In this document: one piece after another, positions 1 through 10,952 of the stretch
Position numbering within the stretch: position 1 is the stretch's first letter
How the letters are laid out: each line of letters opens with the position of its first letter
Assembly (NCBI GenBank): GCA_014529385.2
Contig: CM043955.1
Location: forward strand, 136,534,108 to 136,598,107
DNA length: 64,000 nt
Reading direction: 5' to 3'
Origin: Adiantum capillus-veneris
Lineage: Eukaryota > Streptophyta > Polypodiopsida > Polypodiales > Pteridaceae
Notes under the pieces: model-generated
Told to the model about the DNA's origin: nothing
Database searches by the model: none
The model's input: only the letters and a program-made list of their open reading frames with translations
Position numbers and translations under genes: made by a program

Positions 1-393
1 CAATCCCCCCTTCAAGCCCGAACTAGACAGACCACTCTCATGATACCTCGAGTTTTTGGTGTGCTCGAAAACCATGAGTTTTAGGTTCTCTCACAACCAA
101 GGATGTTCGTGTATCCATAACCTGGTGCTATGATAGTGAACCCCCCCCCCCCCCCCCCCCCCCCCCCAACCCCCTTGAACAGATAGGGTGTAGGTTAAAA
201 ATTAGCTGCCAACAAATGGATTTTTCGGTTCACTGCCAAACCTTGGGTTTAAGGTGTACCCAGTAACCTAATGAGAAGTGGAACAAAATAGGACTTGAAC
301 AAAAAACTAATAGTTTGAGAGGTCTTACCACTCATGTGTGGCAGTGTCTATAACCCGTACAATTTTTCATGGCAATAGTTGACAATTTATAGG

Positions 394-927
394 CTAAAAT
401 AAGGCTATTGAAAGATAATTGTGATTGTGTTGACAATAGACAGACAAAACAAATCTATGATATTGAACATGTGAAAATAGGTTTTGAAATTTTGCATTTG
501 TTGATGGACCAGGTTCTTCAAGCAAGCCTCCATGCATGATTGTCGGTGCCTCATATAGAACAACATGGCTCCAAAATCTCTGCTCTTTCATGTGCCTCAA
601 ACACAACTCATATGTAGACCAATGCATTTTTGGAATAACCTTTGGCACATATATGGAATGTTGTTTTTGCCAATCATCATGGGCATTGCTTTTCTCACTC
701 TTAACGTCAAAAATATTTGTTTGGTCTGGTTTGCATGATATCTCATAAGAATCTTTTGCACAATCCACTCGCTTGTCCTTGAATCTATCAATTCTATCTT
801 TGCCAAGGATGAAATCATCCATGAACATGAGCACAAAGTAATGCCCAATAGTCATGACTCCTTCCTGACCATTGTGTGTAAAGCAATGGGAGAAGCGTTT
901 TGTAAAGTTTTCCATAGTGTCAACCAA
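394..927 (-). CDS. Unrecognised 177-aa ORF, copy 1
   Basis: An open frame of 177 codons on the element's sense strand. A near-identical 177-codon ORF lies in the second unit (2147-2680) with the same end points, so the two share ancestry and neither has acquired a stop. I do not recognise the domain. It is polar, ends in a low-complexity His/Asn/Tyr stretch, and shows no zinc knuckle, protease or RT motif. Its place in the element would suit a degenerate Gag product, but that is inference. Confidence 0.35.
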   Translation of the reverse strand: MVDTMENFTKRFSHCFTHNGQEGVMTIGHYFVLMFMDDFILGKDRIDRFKDKRVDCAKDSYEISCKPDQTNIFDVKSEKSNAHDDWQKQHSIYVPKVIPKMHWSTYELCLRHMKEQRFWSHVVLYEAPTIMHGGLLEEPGPSTNAKFQNLFSHVQYHRFVLSVYCQHNHNYLSIALF

Positions 928-940
928 ATTAAGCCTACCG

Positions 941-1445
941 TCACCAAATTAAGTTGTTGCAAAGTACCATATTCAACAACGTTATGAGATGTTGGTAGGC
1001 GATATGCAACGTTGACCCTTCTATGCGTTGCAGTGTTTTAGAACTCTTGCTCATTGAGCTAAGCTTCTCTGCATATTGCATTTTGGAACGTCGTCTGAAC
1101 CGCCTAAGGCTTGCAATGATCACACTTTCCAAGGCTTGAGAAACTCACAACATTTTGACATGCCAAGCCGAAGATGCCTTCATGCTTGTATTTCACTGCA
1201 AATGCTACTCCAGAGGTCTCCTTGCTCCAAGAGCAACGTGCTGATATGCTTGCAAAAAATTGTTGCCGCCTGGGGTTGCCTCTGGCTCTACGTACTACTC
1301 CAACAATGGCGTGTTGACATGTCACTGCAAGTGCCAAGTTCTCCTGCGCTTTGAGATGCTCTCCTACCCGGAGCGTCTTGAGTCCACGCAGTCCTGCCTG
1401 CCTAGGATACGCCACACAGTGGCCTTTTGAGACGCCCATCTTCAC
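941..1445 (-). pseudogene. Upstream coding remnant of the small LTR element, copy 1
   Basis: Two short open stretches (1104-1445 and 941-1132) follow the PBS on the sense strand. Their peptides recur in unit 2 (2957-3166 and 2694-2948), for example a shared QENLALA segment and a shared RARGNP segment. They are rich in Arg, Lys and Ser and interrupted by frame changes. They may be the broken N-terminal part of a Gag-like protein. No domain recognised. Confidence 0.3.
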
Positions 1446-1476
1446 CTCCTTTAGACTTGTCGCCTAAGAGCTTAAC

Positions 1477-1488
1477 GCTCTAATACCA
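1477..1488 (-). other. Primer-binding site, unit 1
   Basis: On the minus strand this reads TGGTATTAGAGC, one mismatch from the initiator-Met tRNA type PBS (TGGTATCAGAGC) usual in plant LTR elements. It lies one base inside the LTR. The same site is at 3229-3240 in unit 2. Confidence 0.7.
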
Positions 1489-1489
1489 A

Positions 1490-1771
1490 TGTTAGGTGCA
1501 GCGGGGCTATCGAGGATGATACCGCAGTAGGACCATGGCATGGATGGACGTGCAGGAAAGCAGAGAGGGTGAAGAAACGAGATGGAGAGAGAGAGCTCGA
1601 CACAACTTGTAAAAAAATAACGCTATGTATTATTCTCCTTTGTAAAAAGTCCTTACAATATAAAGCAAAAGGTGGCCATGCACACTTCTAAAAGAAGTGT
1701 ACTTTATTTGCATGCTCCAAGGGGGTCTCCCATGAATTGACATCAAAGTAAATGAGGGCTTGAACCCAACA
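1490..1771 (-). repeat. LTR shared by the two tandem units
   Basis: This 282-bp LTR starts TGTTAGGTGC and ends GAACCCAACA on the plus strand, so it has TG..CA ends with short TGTT/AACA inverted repeats. It lies between the PBS at 1477-1488 and the polypurine tract just past 1771. Confidence 0.75.
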
Positions 1772-2146
1772 ATCCCCCCTCAAGCCCGAACTAGACAGAC
1801 CACTCTCATGATACCTCGAGTTTTTGGTGTACTCGGAAACTGTGAGTTTTAGGTTCTCTCACAACCAAGGATGTTCGTGTATCCATAACATGGTGCTATG
1901 ATAGTGAACCCCCCCCCCCCCCCCCCCCCTGAACAGATAGGGTGTAGGTTAAAATTAGCTACCAACAAATGGAGTTTTTGGTTCACTACCAAACCTTGGG
2001 TTTAAGGTGTACCTAGTGACCTCATGAGAAGTGGAACAAAATAGGACTTGAACAAAAAAATGGTAGTTTGGGAGGTCTTACCACTCATGTGTGGCAGTGT
2101 CTATAACCCGTACAATTTTTCATGGAAATAGCTGATAATTTATAGG

Positions 2147-2680
2147 TTAAAATAAAGCTTTTGAAAGATAATTGAGATTGTGTTGACAATAGATAAACAA
2201 AACAAATCTATGATACTGAACATGTAAAAATAGGTTTTGAAGTTTTGCCTTTGTTGATGGACCAGGTTCTTGAAGCAAGTCTTCGTGCATGATTGTCGGT
2301 GCCTCATATAGATCAACATGGCTCCAAAATCTCCGCTCTTTCATGTGCCTCAAACACAACTCATATGTAGACCAATGCATTTTTGGAATAACCTTCAACA
2401 CATATATGGCATGTTGTTTTTGCCAATCATCATGGGCATTGCTTTTCTCACTCTTAACATCAAAAATATTTTTCTGGTCCGGTTTGCATGATATCTCATA
2501 AGAATCTTCTGCACAATCCACTTGCTTGTCCTTGAATCTATCAATTCTATATTTGACAAGGATGAAATCATCCATGAACATGAGCACAAAGTAATGCCCG
2601 ATAGTCATGACTCCTTCCTGACCGTTGTGTGCAAAGCAATGGGAGCAGTGTTTTGTGAAGTTGTCCATAGTGTCAATCAA
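2147..2680 (-). CDS. Unrecognised 177-aa ORF, copy 2
   Basis: Second copy of the element ORF, differing from copy 1 by scattered substitutions but with the same length. Function unknown; see copy 1. Comparing the two copies for synonymous against non-synonymous changes would show whether the frame was ever constrained. Confidence 0.35.
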   Translation of the reverse strand: MIDTMDNFTKHCSHCFAHNGQEGVMTIGHYFVLMFMDDFILVKYRIDRFKDKQVDCAEDSYEISCKPDQKNIFDVKSEKSNAHDDWQKQHAIYVLKVIPKMHWSTYELCLRHMKERRFWSHVDLYEAPTIMHEDLLQEPGPSTKAKLQNLFLHVQYHRFVLFIYCQHNLNYLSKALF

Positions 2681-2693
2681 ATTAAGCCTACCG

Positions 2694-3166
2694 TCACCAA
2701 ATTAATTTGTTGCAAAATACCACAGTCAACAACATTTTGAGATGCTGGTAGGCGATGTGCAACGTTGACCCTTCTATGCGTTGCAACGTTTTAGAACACT
2801 TGCTCATTGAGCTAAGCTTCTTTGTGTATTGTGTTTTGGAACATTGTCTGGACCACCTAAGCTTGCAATGACCACACTTTCCAAGGCTTGAGAAACTCAT
2901 AGCATTTTGACATGCCAACCCAAATATGCCTTCACGCTTGTATTTCACTGCAACTGCTACTCCATAGGTCTCCTTGCTCCAAGAGCAGTGTGTTGATATG
3001 CTTGCAAAAATTGTTGCCGCTTGGGATTTCCTCTAGCTCTGTGTACTACTACAACAACAGTGTGTTGAGATGTCATTGCAAGTGCCAAGTTCTCCTGCGT
3101 TTTGAGATGCTCTCCTGTCCGCAGCATCTTGAGTCCACGCAGTCTTGCCTGCCTAGGATCCGCCAC
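2694..3166 (-). pseudogene. Upstream coding remnant of the small LTR element, copy 2
   Basis: Counterpart of the 941-1445 remnant in the second unit, with similar peptides and independent frame breaks. Function unknown. Confidence 0.3.
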
Positions 3167-3241
3167 ACAGTGGCCTTTTGAGATGCCCCCGTCTTCACTG
3201 CTATAGACCTACCATCTAAGAGCTTGACGCTCTAATACCAG

Positions 3242-3335
3242 TGTTAGGTGCAGTGGGGCTATGGAGGATGATACCGCAGTAGGGACATGGCATGGATGGA
3301 CGTGCAGGAAAGCAGAGAGGGTGAAGAAATGAGAT
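3242..3335 (-). repeat. Truncated outer LTR of the tandem array
   Basis: About 94 bp match the plus-strand start of the 1490-1771 LTR (TGTTAGGTGCAG onward). Similarity then stops at a short (CA)n/(GA)n tract near 3340, so the LTR is cut off there. Confidence 0.65.
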
Positions 3336-4583
3336 GGAAAGACACACACACACACATAGAGAGAGAGAGATTTTTGGCTTTGGCGACTTCTACGTCTTTG
3401 AGCAAGTGAGACACTTTGGTTTGATAGTGGAAGTGGCCATTGACACTCAATTTTCTAGGCATTGACAACCCATTTTCTTGGCTTCATCTTGGCTGCTCCT
3501 TCAACATTAATGTGCATGGGTGAGGTGCCTCTTCCATGGATGAGTGACACCCGCATCGACTTTGACGACATCCATTATAGATTTTCACACGCACTCTAGC
3601 ATTATAGAGAGCAAGACATAGTTTGTTGGCAGTGAGAGGTAGGTTATAGGTTGCTACTACCATTAGCTCTATGCATTTTTAGAGAAGTTTTCTAGATTTC
3701 CATATGCATTTGGCCATGTGTATATTCTCTATGGTAATGCCTATGCATAGTCATTGACATCTTCTCGACAATCACAGCTTTTTTGGAAAGGACAGATTCG
3801 TGAGCATCTTTGGTAGTGACAACCATTACAGGTTTAGTGGGAGTTTGGATGCATATGGTTTATGTGTGACTAGCACTTGAGAGTGTTGGTGCTTTATCGA
3901 GAGCATTTTACTCCCCTCCTCGTAGGGAACTTGTTCGGTGTTTTTTTTATTGCATACTTATTGGTGCTTGTTTATGCACATATCATGCACTTTTTAGTGA
4001 TTTCATGATATATGTATGTTGTGTTATGGATATTGTCATTATATCGCATTGTGGAGCCAATTTTGGCTTATTTTAGCAGTCCCCACCATTTTTGAAAGAG
4101 CCCTTTTTTGAGTTTGTCTCTAGTCATGTATGAATAACCAATTGTGAGGTTCATTGTGCAAAGGTTTTTGAAGTTGAGCACTAGGAGTTGGGTTACCCAA
4201 TGTGAAGTGGATTAGGTTGATAAAGATCCCCATTCGTGGCCTCCCTATATGACATTTATAGATAGGTAAAGGTGCTTTAATGCAAAGTTTGTAGTGAGCT
4301 GTTTATGCCATTTTATGCCTTGTCAGAACTCTTTTTATAGTTTATGCATTAATTTACTAAGTTTTACTTGAGATTTTGAGCTTTCTATATTGATGACTCT
4401 ATCGTATTCTTCCCGCAAGTCCTCTAGTTTGCTTATAGCACTCTTTTGCCTTGGCATTATAGTGATTTTGAGTAGTTTCTAGTTGAGATTTTGATCTCCA
4501 TGCAAAGAGATTGCCAATTTTTTTTGTCAAAAAAATTACCATAAGTTCTTAGCATTACTCCCTTGTAGTTATCTCTTGTCAGT
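3336..4583. other. Spacer and presumed leader of copia A
   Basis: No ORF with recognisable similarity. It begins with a (CA)n/(GA)n tract and continues as AT-rich sequence up to the gag start of the copia element at 4584. Its right part is probably that element's 5' leader or LTR, but I found no sequence matching the 3' LTR that starts at 7937 and no clear PBS. Confidence 0.4.
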
Positions 4584-5400
4584 ATGGTTGGATCTTTTAA
4601 AAAAGAAGATTACTACACTAAGAATTTTGATGGCACAACTTTCATTGTATGGAAGCGAGAATACTTGATGTCCTAATCAACAAAGGATTTTCATTGCCAC
4701 TGAAAGAGCACAGAGAGGGTTTGTACATTGATGATCAATGGAAGGAGTTTGATGCTTGTGCCATGGCGACTATTAGGTTGCATCTTAGTGAGTTGATAAG
4801 ACCAATGTTAAAGAACTGTGAGAGTCTTTATGCTCAACATAGGATGATAAGAGTGCATTGAACAATATTACTAATGAATAAGCTTATGCATCTTAACATG
4901 AAAGAAGGTAGCATTGTCAATTTACACATGAACAAGTTTAATAGTGTGTTTACTTTGTTGACATCAAAGGGTCTTAATTTCAATGATGAAATGAAAGCCA
5001 TTTTCTTGCTATATTCTTGCCTCCATCATGGGACACATTGGATACATTTAAGACTACCATTAGTAACTTTTCTATTAAGGGCAAGCTTGTTTTAGTGATG
5101 TTACTAGTGCTTTGCTCATGGAAGAGATTCGACATCAGTCTCTTGATACTAGTGGGCAGATGCATATATGGCAAGTGAAAGTGACCAGAGGAACAATCCA
5201 AGGAAAAGAGGTCATAGTTGCAATTGTGATCATTCTTAGGATTTCAAGAATGCACGTGGCAAAATCCGTGGATGTGACATGAGGAACATTGAATATTACC
5301 ATTGTCTAAAGGAAGGAAACATAAAACAATATTGTTGTTTTTTGCAAAGAGAGAAAGGTAAATCCATTGTCATAATTTTTGCACATCCTAAGAGTAGTTT
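4584..5400 (+). pseudogene. Copia A gag
   Basis: Starts at ATG 4584. An N-terminal NFDGTTFIVWK motif (family form: FDGTNF.VWK) is followed by a frameshift near 4650 into the LINKGFSLPL segment. A second gag stretch lies at 4874-5095 (NLHMNKFNSVF, LLTSKG). A decayed zinc knuckle near 5290-5345 keeps only part of its ligands (YHCLKEGNIKQYC in place of C-x2-C-x4-H-x4-C). In TNT1-like elements Gag makes the virus-like particle. This copy cannot be translated intact. Confidence 0.6.
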
Positions 5401-5517
5401 GAAGATAGAGGCTCAATGTCATTAAGTATACACATGTTGATGTTATTCCTAACATGTCTCAATTGTTGGACGTACCAGTGCTTGCTTTTGATTTGATTCT
5501 ACAGGTATTGCTAGCTC

Positions 5518-5775
5518 TTGACAAATGTTATATGTAGAATTGTATTATTGACTCAAGTGCAAGTTTTCATGTTACTCTTCACAAGGAGTGGTTCTCTAGT
5601 TATGCTTCCATACATGGTTAAGCTGGGTGATTCTCATCAGCATGAGATAGGTGGCATTGGAGGTGTGAAGTTGTTTACACGCAATGGTAGTGAGTTCATG
5701 CTACGAGGTGTGAAGTTGTTTACACACAATGGTAGTGAGTTCATGCTACGAGGTGTTGACATGTGCCAAAGCTAA
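5518..5775 (+). pseudogene. Copia A protease remnant
   Basis: In the frame running through 5533-5613 the peptide IIDSSASFHVT matches the copia aspartic-protease active-site block (family form: DSGAS.H). The catalytic Asp is kept, the following Gly is Ser. Just downstream a 45-bp segment is tandemly duplicated (5661-5705 and 5706-5750), encoding GVKLFTRNGSEFMLR twice with one change. Confidence 0.55.
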
Positions 5776-5779
5776 CTAA

Positions 5780-6430
5780 GATCTTGATTTCACCATGACA
5801 ATTTGATGATCTTAGATACACAACTGTTTGGCAATGGTTTTTGGATGATCAAAAAAGGTATCTTGGTTGTTCTCAAAGGCCAAAAGTCAGGCCCATTATA
5901 TTCCTTGTATGTCTCTTTTGTGAAGAGAACTCTATCTATGTAGCCGAGTTATCTTTTACTGTGTTGTGACATAGCCGGTATGGTCATACGAGTCAGAAGG
6001 AAATGAAATAGTTATAGCATTTTAACTATATCCATGTGTTAAAATATTTTGATTTTAGTTTGTGTGAGCATTGCATGTACAAGAAACAGACTAAACTTGC
6101 CACTTTGCCATTGAACAGACAGTTAGGGAATCCTCTAGACTTAGCTCATAGTGATCTATATGGGCCTATGTTTTATCACTCTCTAGGGGGGCCATTATAT
6201 TTCCTAGCTTTCATAAATGACTCTACTCAAAAGGTGTGGAATATCCCTCTTGAACAGGAAAGATGAAGTCTTTAGTGTCTTCCAGAAGATCCTAGCTATG
6301 GCAGAAAACTAGTCGTGCAAGAAGTTGAAGGCCTTGCATATTGACAACGTGGAAGAATATGTATCCTCTCAGTTTAAGAACTTCTATAGCAAACAAGGTA
6401 TTAGGAGGCAGTTTACTACATCATACACAC
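5780..6430 (+). pseudogene. Copia A integrase remnant
   Basis: An HSRYGH then CEHCMYKK pattern near 5968-6085 matches the zinc-binding N-terminal domain (H-x4-H ... C-x2-C). It is followed by SDLYGPM, which carries the first catalytic Asp, and FLAFINDSTQK at 6036-6266. A decayed ALHIDNVEEY block (family form: L.SDNG.EY) lies at 6330-6380. The region with the catalytic Glu and the C-terminal domain is missing, and the sequence jumps to RT near 6485. Confidence 0.6.
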
Positions 6431-6484
6431 TAGCTCAGCAATAGAGTTTCTCCTCTAAGTATAACTCGATATGGAAAATGAGAC

Positions 6485-7790
6485 ATGGGAATTGATAGAT
6501 TTTTCAAAGTGCAAATACGCCTTGCCTTGAAAATGGGTGTATTAGAAGATCCTAAGCCTAAGTGTAAGGCTAGATTGGTTGCTAAGGGATTTAAGCAAAA
6601 GCAGGGCATGGACTTTGATGGTATTTTCTCTCTAGTAGTCAAGATGACTACATTGCATCTTGTGCTTGGATTAGTAGCCATTGAGGACATGGAACTTGTC
6701 CAAATGGATGTGAAGACGGATTTCCTTTATGAGGATCTCAAAGAAGATGTCTACATGAAATAGCTAGAGGGTTTTAAAGTTGAACCTAAAAAGCCTACAA
6801 GAGCAGAATCGGTGTAAAGACTGTGTAAGGCATTGTATGGCCTAAAGCAAGGCTCAAGGCAATGGCATCAAAAAATTGACAAGTACATGCAGTCCCAAGG
6901 TTATGTATAGAGCCATGAAAATCATTACTTGTATACCCAAACGTTGAACAATGGTTCCACTTATCATCTTGATACTTTATGCCGATGCTATGCTCATTGT
7001 CAAGAAGTCTAAAGGTGAGATTTTCCTCTTGAAGAAGTCACATCACACAAATTTTTATGAAGGATTTGAGATATGAAAGTCGCTTTCTTGGTATGTGTAT
7101 CAAGAGGGATAGAAAACGTGGAATATTGGAGTTGTCTCAGGAAACGTATATCCACAAGGTCTTGCAACATTTTAATATGGAGGGAGGGAAAGCTTCATTG
7201 AATACCCCAATGCAGGCATTTGTAAAACTTAGCAAGAATGATGCTCCCAAGTTTGATACTAAGAAAGAAAAAATGGCCAAGGTTCCATATTCTTTAGTGG
7301 TCAATAGTCTTATGTACACCATGGTAGCCACAAGACCAGGCATTGCTTTTGTAGTGGGAGTGGTTAGCAAATTTATGGAAAATCTTGGTAGAAAGCATTG
7401 GGAAGCACTGAAGCACATATTGAGATATCTGAAAGGTCTGGTAGACAAGTGCTTATGCTTTGGGTATAGTGATGCATCCATTGTGCGTAACACAGATGCG
7501 GACTATGTGGCTTGTGTGGATAGTAGAAGATCCACATCTAACTATGTTTTTCTATCTGTTGGAGCAGTCATTTCATGGAGATGGTGACTCTCGGATTGTA
7601 CGTAATCTTTCACCATATTACTCAAATTTAGCTTTGCATTGTGATAATCAGAGTGCAATTGCATTAGCAAAGAGCCCCGTGTTTCACTCCAAGTCAAAAT
7701 ACAAAAAAGTATGTTATCATGTGATACAGAACATATTGGCTAGTAAGTGATTGAGCTATTCATTGTTCATACAGACAAAAATCTTGCAGA
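6485..7790 (+). pseudogene. Copia A reverse transcriptase and RNase H
   Basis: 6485-6763 holds CKARLVAKGFKQKQGMDF and VQMDVKTDFLYEDL, the standard RVT_2 core. LYGLKQGSRQWHQK follows after stops near 6760-6870. 7057-7587 covers the connection and start of RNase H (RFLGMCIKRDR, PYSLVVNSLMYTMVATRP, HWEALKHILRYLKG). The last RNase H part is at 7610-7745 (LHCDNQSAIALAKSPVFH). Several in-frame stops make it non-functional. Confidence 0.7.
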
Positions 7791-7924
7791 TGCTCTCACC
7801 AAGAGCCTATTCTCATAGCGGTTTTTACACTGCATATAGATAATGGGTGTGGGGTAAAGCCACTTGAATGCTTCACGGTTGTACATGCTATACACACATA
7901 GGCCACTTCTGCCATGTTGGCATT

Positions 7925-8100
7925 CAAGTGGGAGATTGTTAGGGTTCATGCCAACTGATCGAACACCCATCACATTGATCGTAGTAACCTTATCTATACT
8001 TTTGATCATATAGAACAATAAGGAGAGGTAAGGGGTTAATCCTCATGTTGAGATCCATCAACACTCTGTGTCATCTCTTCTTCTCCCTCTCACTCCACAC
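7925..8100 (+). repeat. PPT and start of the copia A 3' LTR
   Basis: A purine run (AAGTGGGAGA) lies directly before TGTTAGGGTTCATG at 7937, the expected start of a 3' LTR. The LTR end cannot be set without its partner; 8100 is arbitrary within about 150 bp. Confidence 0.5.
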
Positions 8101-8265
8101 GCATACAATCTATATACCTCACATGATCTTTTTTTAATAGCCATACTTATGTCACTCCTAGGAAAAATAGGTTTGGTAATCTATATCCCATTCACTCACC
8201 AAGCCTACATAGTTTGAAATGGCCTACGCCAAACAACACATTGATAGAAACAACCAAAAAGAGAA

Positions 8266-8493
8266 TCAAGGTGGATACGCATGATCTTTTTTCTTCGCCA
8301 ACAAGATGGGGCAGGCCCATGGTGAAGAACTGGGTTGTATTAACCCTCTACTGAGATATTCAGCAAGCTGATGTTCCACCTCAGCAGCCTCATAATGACT
8401 CATTTTGTAGAGTCGTTTACTTATGGGCTGAACGCATGCAACCACGTCTATGCCATGTTGCACAACACATGTTGATAGTAACCCTAGTGGCAA
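8266..8493 (-). pseudogene. Gypsy B reverse transcriptase, N-terminal fragment
   Basis: Contains KRLYKMSHYEAAEVEHQL, YLSRGLIQPSSSPWACPILL and KKKD, the conserved entry block of gypsy RT (family form: PYR.SP.E ... L..G.I.PS.SPW..PV..VKKKDG). The palm with the YVDD-type catalytic motif is absent. Confidence 0.7.
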
Positions 8494-8562
8494 ATCATTT
8501 GAAAATATATTTTTGTATTCTATTTATAAATCTTTTGACTTATAAGCAAAATTTACTTGTTT

Positions 8563-8564
<2 letters not shown>

Positions 8565-8613
<49 letters not shown>
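8565..8613 (+). repeat. (GA)n microsatellite
   Basis: About 49 bp of uninterrupted GA dinucleotide. It creates an artefactual Arg-Glu reading frame. Confidence 0.95.
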
Positions 8614-8615
<2 letters not shown>

Positions 8616-8734
8616 ATAACTAGAAGAGAAGAGAGAGAAGCATGCAGTGTTGAGGAATTGATATTTAAAACACTATCAACATTTGAAACAAAATGATGTA
8701 GTGAGTAACACAAAAAGAGTTCTTCTATTTCATC

Positions 8735-9130
8735 TTAAGAAGAGAGCTTCATAAGCTCAGTTATACAAATGAGTGGCGAGGAAGGAACATCCTTCTCCCC
8801 CAATAGCAAAACATGCACACCATTGGATTCAAATATCAAACTATTGTGCTCATAGTTATGTTTAAGTGATGATCTTAGACTATGTAACCCCTCCCACGAC
8901 AAAGGACCACATATGCCGACCATATTCATGACTTGAAAATTCAAGGATATGTGATACCTTTGAATCTCTAGCGGTACTTCTTTCACTTAAGTATCCCACA
9001 TCTCGACATCATGATCATTCATCATTGCTACCTTGTAACGAGGGGAGCTTGGAGTTTGAGACAACTTGAGTCATTTCACTAACTTATAGTTAATGAAAGT
9101 GTGCAAAGCACCATTGTCCACCAAGATTCG
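8735..9130 (-). pseudogene. Gypsy B aspartic protease
   Basis: Around 9080-9125 (minus) the frame reads VDNGALHTFINYKLVK, the retropepsin active-site block of plant gypsy elements (family form: D-[ST]-G-A-[ST]-H) with Asn in place of the Ser/Thr. The chain continues after a stop through 8986-8735 as the C-terminal part of the fold. Broken by stops. Confidence 0.55.
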
Positions 9131-9301
9131 CACCTTATAATCTTGAATTGACCCATGCATATGCACCAACTCATGTGGACCAAAGGTCGACTACCCCATT
9201 GAGGCTGTGAGACAACATTCATGCACCGCTTCGGTGTGGGTTACCTCCACATTGAAGAAATGAGAGGAGGCAGCAATTGCCCCATGTGCACTACTTTCTC
9301 C

Positions 9302-9913
9302 TTACCTTGGGCAGCAAATCCCCTCTTGAGACAATCCTTTTTGCCGTGTCCACTCCCTAAACATGTAAAACATTTTTTTTTTCTTTTTAGCCTTCTCGAA
9401 CTCTTCACTAGATAGAGGGCTCCTAGATCCCTTGGGTTTCTTGTACGCCTCAGATGCAGCTACTATAAATTTTCTTTTATGGTGTCCATGTTGTGTGCAT
9501 GCATTTGCATGTGCAGTGTTAGGCACATGAGTATTACATAAATCTTTCTCATCAAGATCATCATCTATATGTGCTTGCATTATGGCCTCCTCAAGCATCT
9601 TGGGATTTTGGGTTTTGACTTGCTTCTTAAGCTCTAGTGTCAACCCAGGAATAAACCCAGGAACTTGTTGAAAGGTATCCAAACCCTCCAACTTGAGAAT
9701 TACATCATGATAGTGTGAGATATACTCCAACAGTATCTTATGTTGATGCATAGAGCACTTATCCCAAGCAGACCAATTAATGTCCGCTTCATTTGTGGGG
9801 AAAATTTCTTTTCTAAACAAAGTCTCAAAGGATACCCAAGTGTGTGGTATGATGCCCTTCTCCTTGAGAGACATCCACCATTTGTGGGCCTTGCCTTCTA
9901 GTGTCAGACTCAT
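9302..9913 (-). pseudogene. Gypsy B gag core with zinc knuckle
   Basis: The retrotransposon gag domain is clear: a KAHKWWMSL block, FETLFRKEIFP, then HDVILKLEGL and FIPGLTLELKKQVKTQ. In the neighbouring frame at 9331-9372 (minus) a perfect CCHC knuckle, CFTCLGSGHGKKDC, is encoded. A run of ten T's near 9370 is the likely site of the frameshift that separates it from the main frame. Confidence 0.7.
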
Positions 9914-10187
9914 TTGCAGTGCCTTTGATTGAATCTAGAGTGAGTCTAAGATCATGAATACCATCCCATTTTCTCAGGAATATATTCACAGTATCTTTGT
10001 TTTGCTACTTTACCTCTCCCCTAGAAATCAATGGCTTGGTATTCTTTAACAAGGCATCCACCTCTTTTTGAGAGAGAAGGTGCAATCCCTCCAAATTGGA
10101 GCCTTGCTCCTACACACCAGGTGTGCTCTCACAAGGCATGGCGGCCGCGAAAACCTGAGTCTGCTCATTAACTTGGACCTTGGCCTA

Positions 10188-10445
10188 CTATTGCATGAAT
10201 TGCACAAACATATCAAACATTTTAGTGGCATTCTCATTTAGCTTTGCAAAATCATACTTCAAAAAAATCATGCATGTTTGCAGTGCTCTAAACTCTTGGA
10301 TGTCCATCAATTTGTAGCTATCATCCAACATTGTTGTTGCGCGGGTACCCTCTGTGAGAGTAGCCGATGGTGGGGCATTAGCAGGTGAAACTTGTGCAGA
10401 ACTTTCAAAATCAAATGTATGTTGCATGTCAATGTTCGAATCCAT
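10188..10445 (-). CDS. Gypsy B gag, N-terminal part
   Basis: An 85-codon ORF begins the element's coding region. It is polar and weakly helical, ends in a stop at 10188, and precedes the conserved gag core by about 300 bp. It is assigned to gag by position; no motif of its own is diagnostic. Confidence 0.4.
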   Translation of the reverse strand: MDSNIDMQHTFDFESSAQVSPANAPPSATLTEGTRATTMLDDSYKLMDIQEFRALQTCMIFLKYDFAKLNENATKMFDMFVQFMQ

Positions 10446-10920
10446 GACAATTATGTGTTTTACTAGCTAGAGAAAAGATGTACCTCAAGGAAAATTGCCA
10501 CCCAAGAACAGATTGTGCCCAACAATGAAAGTGAATTAGCCTTGCTAATTCAATACTGCCAAATCATTGACGGCAACCACAAAATGTAGAAATTTCACCC
10601 AAGCACTAACTTTGCTAATAGTGGAACGTTCGTCGGAAGAGACAATGTCAAAATTGCCATTTAGATAAGGTGTGGCTAGCAGCGATCCAATTGAATAATG
10701 GAACTCGTAGTAGATATCCTTTTGGCCAATCAAAAATAGGACGCCAAATCAATAATATTGAAAGAGGTATACTTTGAAATTTTGTAAAGTCTCCAAGATT
10801 TTTGGAATTTGCAAAGATTTCATACTTCTAAAATTGCACAAATTTTGCACTGCAACACTTGCCTTTACCCGTTTGCTTTCCGGCTTTGTAGCCGAGGATG
10901 TGAGAGATTTTTTATTTTTT

Positions 10921-10952
<32 letters not shown>

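Larger units (their letters stand above)
1..3335 (-). mobile_element. Tandem array of a small LTR retroelement
   Basis: Two copies of a roughly 1.77-kb unit lie head to tail. The window opens with the last two bases of one LTR, then internal region 1 (3-1489), a full LTR (1490-1771), internal region 2 (1772-3241) and a truncated LTR (3242-3335). On the minus strand each LTR is followed by a TGGTATTAGAGC primer-binding site, and each internal region ends in a purine-rich GGGGGGAT tract just before the next LTR, so order and strand are clear. No reverse transcriptase or integrase is visible; this is a non-autonomous element of TRIM or small-LARD type. The LTR-internal-LTR-internal-LTR layout is what unequal recombination between LTRs gives. 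Confidence 0.75.
4584..8100 (+). mobile_element. Decayed Ty1/copia retrotransposon A
   Basis: Remnants of gag, protease, integrase, reverse transcriptase and RNase H occur in copia order on the plus strand, with many stops and frameshifts and an apparent deletion between integrase and RT near 6430-6485. A PPT and 3' LTR start follow at 7925-7937. The right edge is approximate because no second LTR was found. Confidence 0.7.
8266..10445 (-). mobile_element. Decayed Ty3/gypsy retrotransposon B
   Basis: Read on the minus strand from 10445, gag, zinc knuckle, aspartic protease and the start of reverse transcriptase occur in gypsy order. The element stops within RT at 8266, and a (GA)n tract (8565-8613) lies between protease and RT. 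No LTRs could be identified. Confidence 0.7.
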
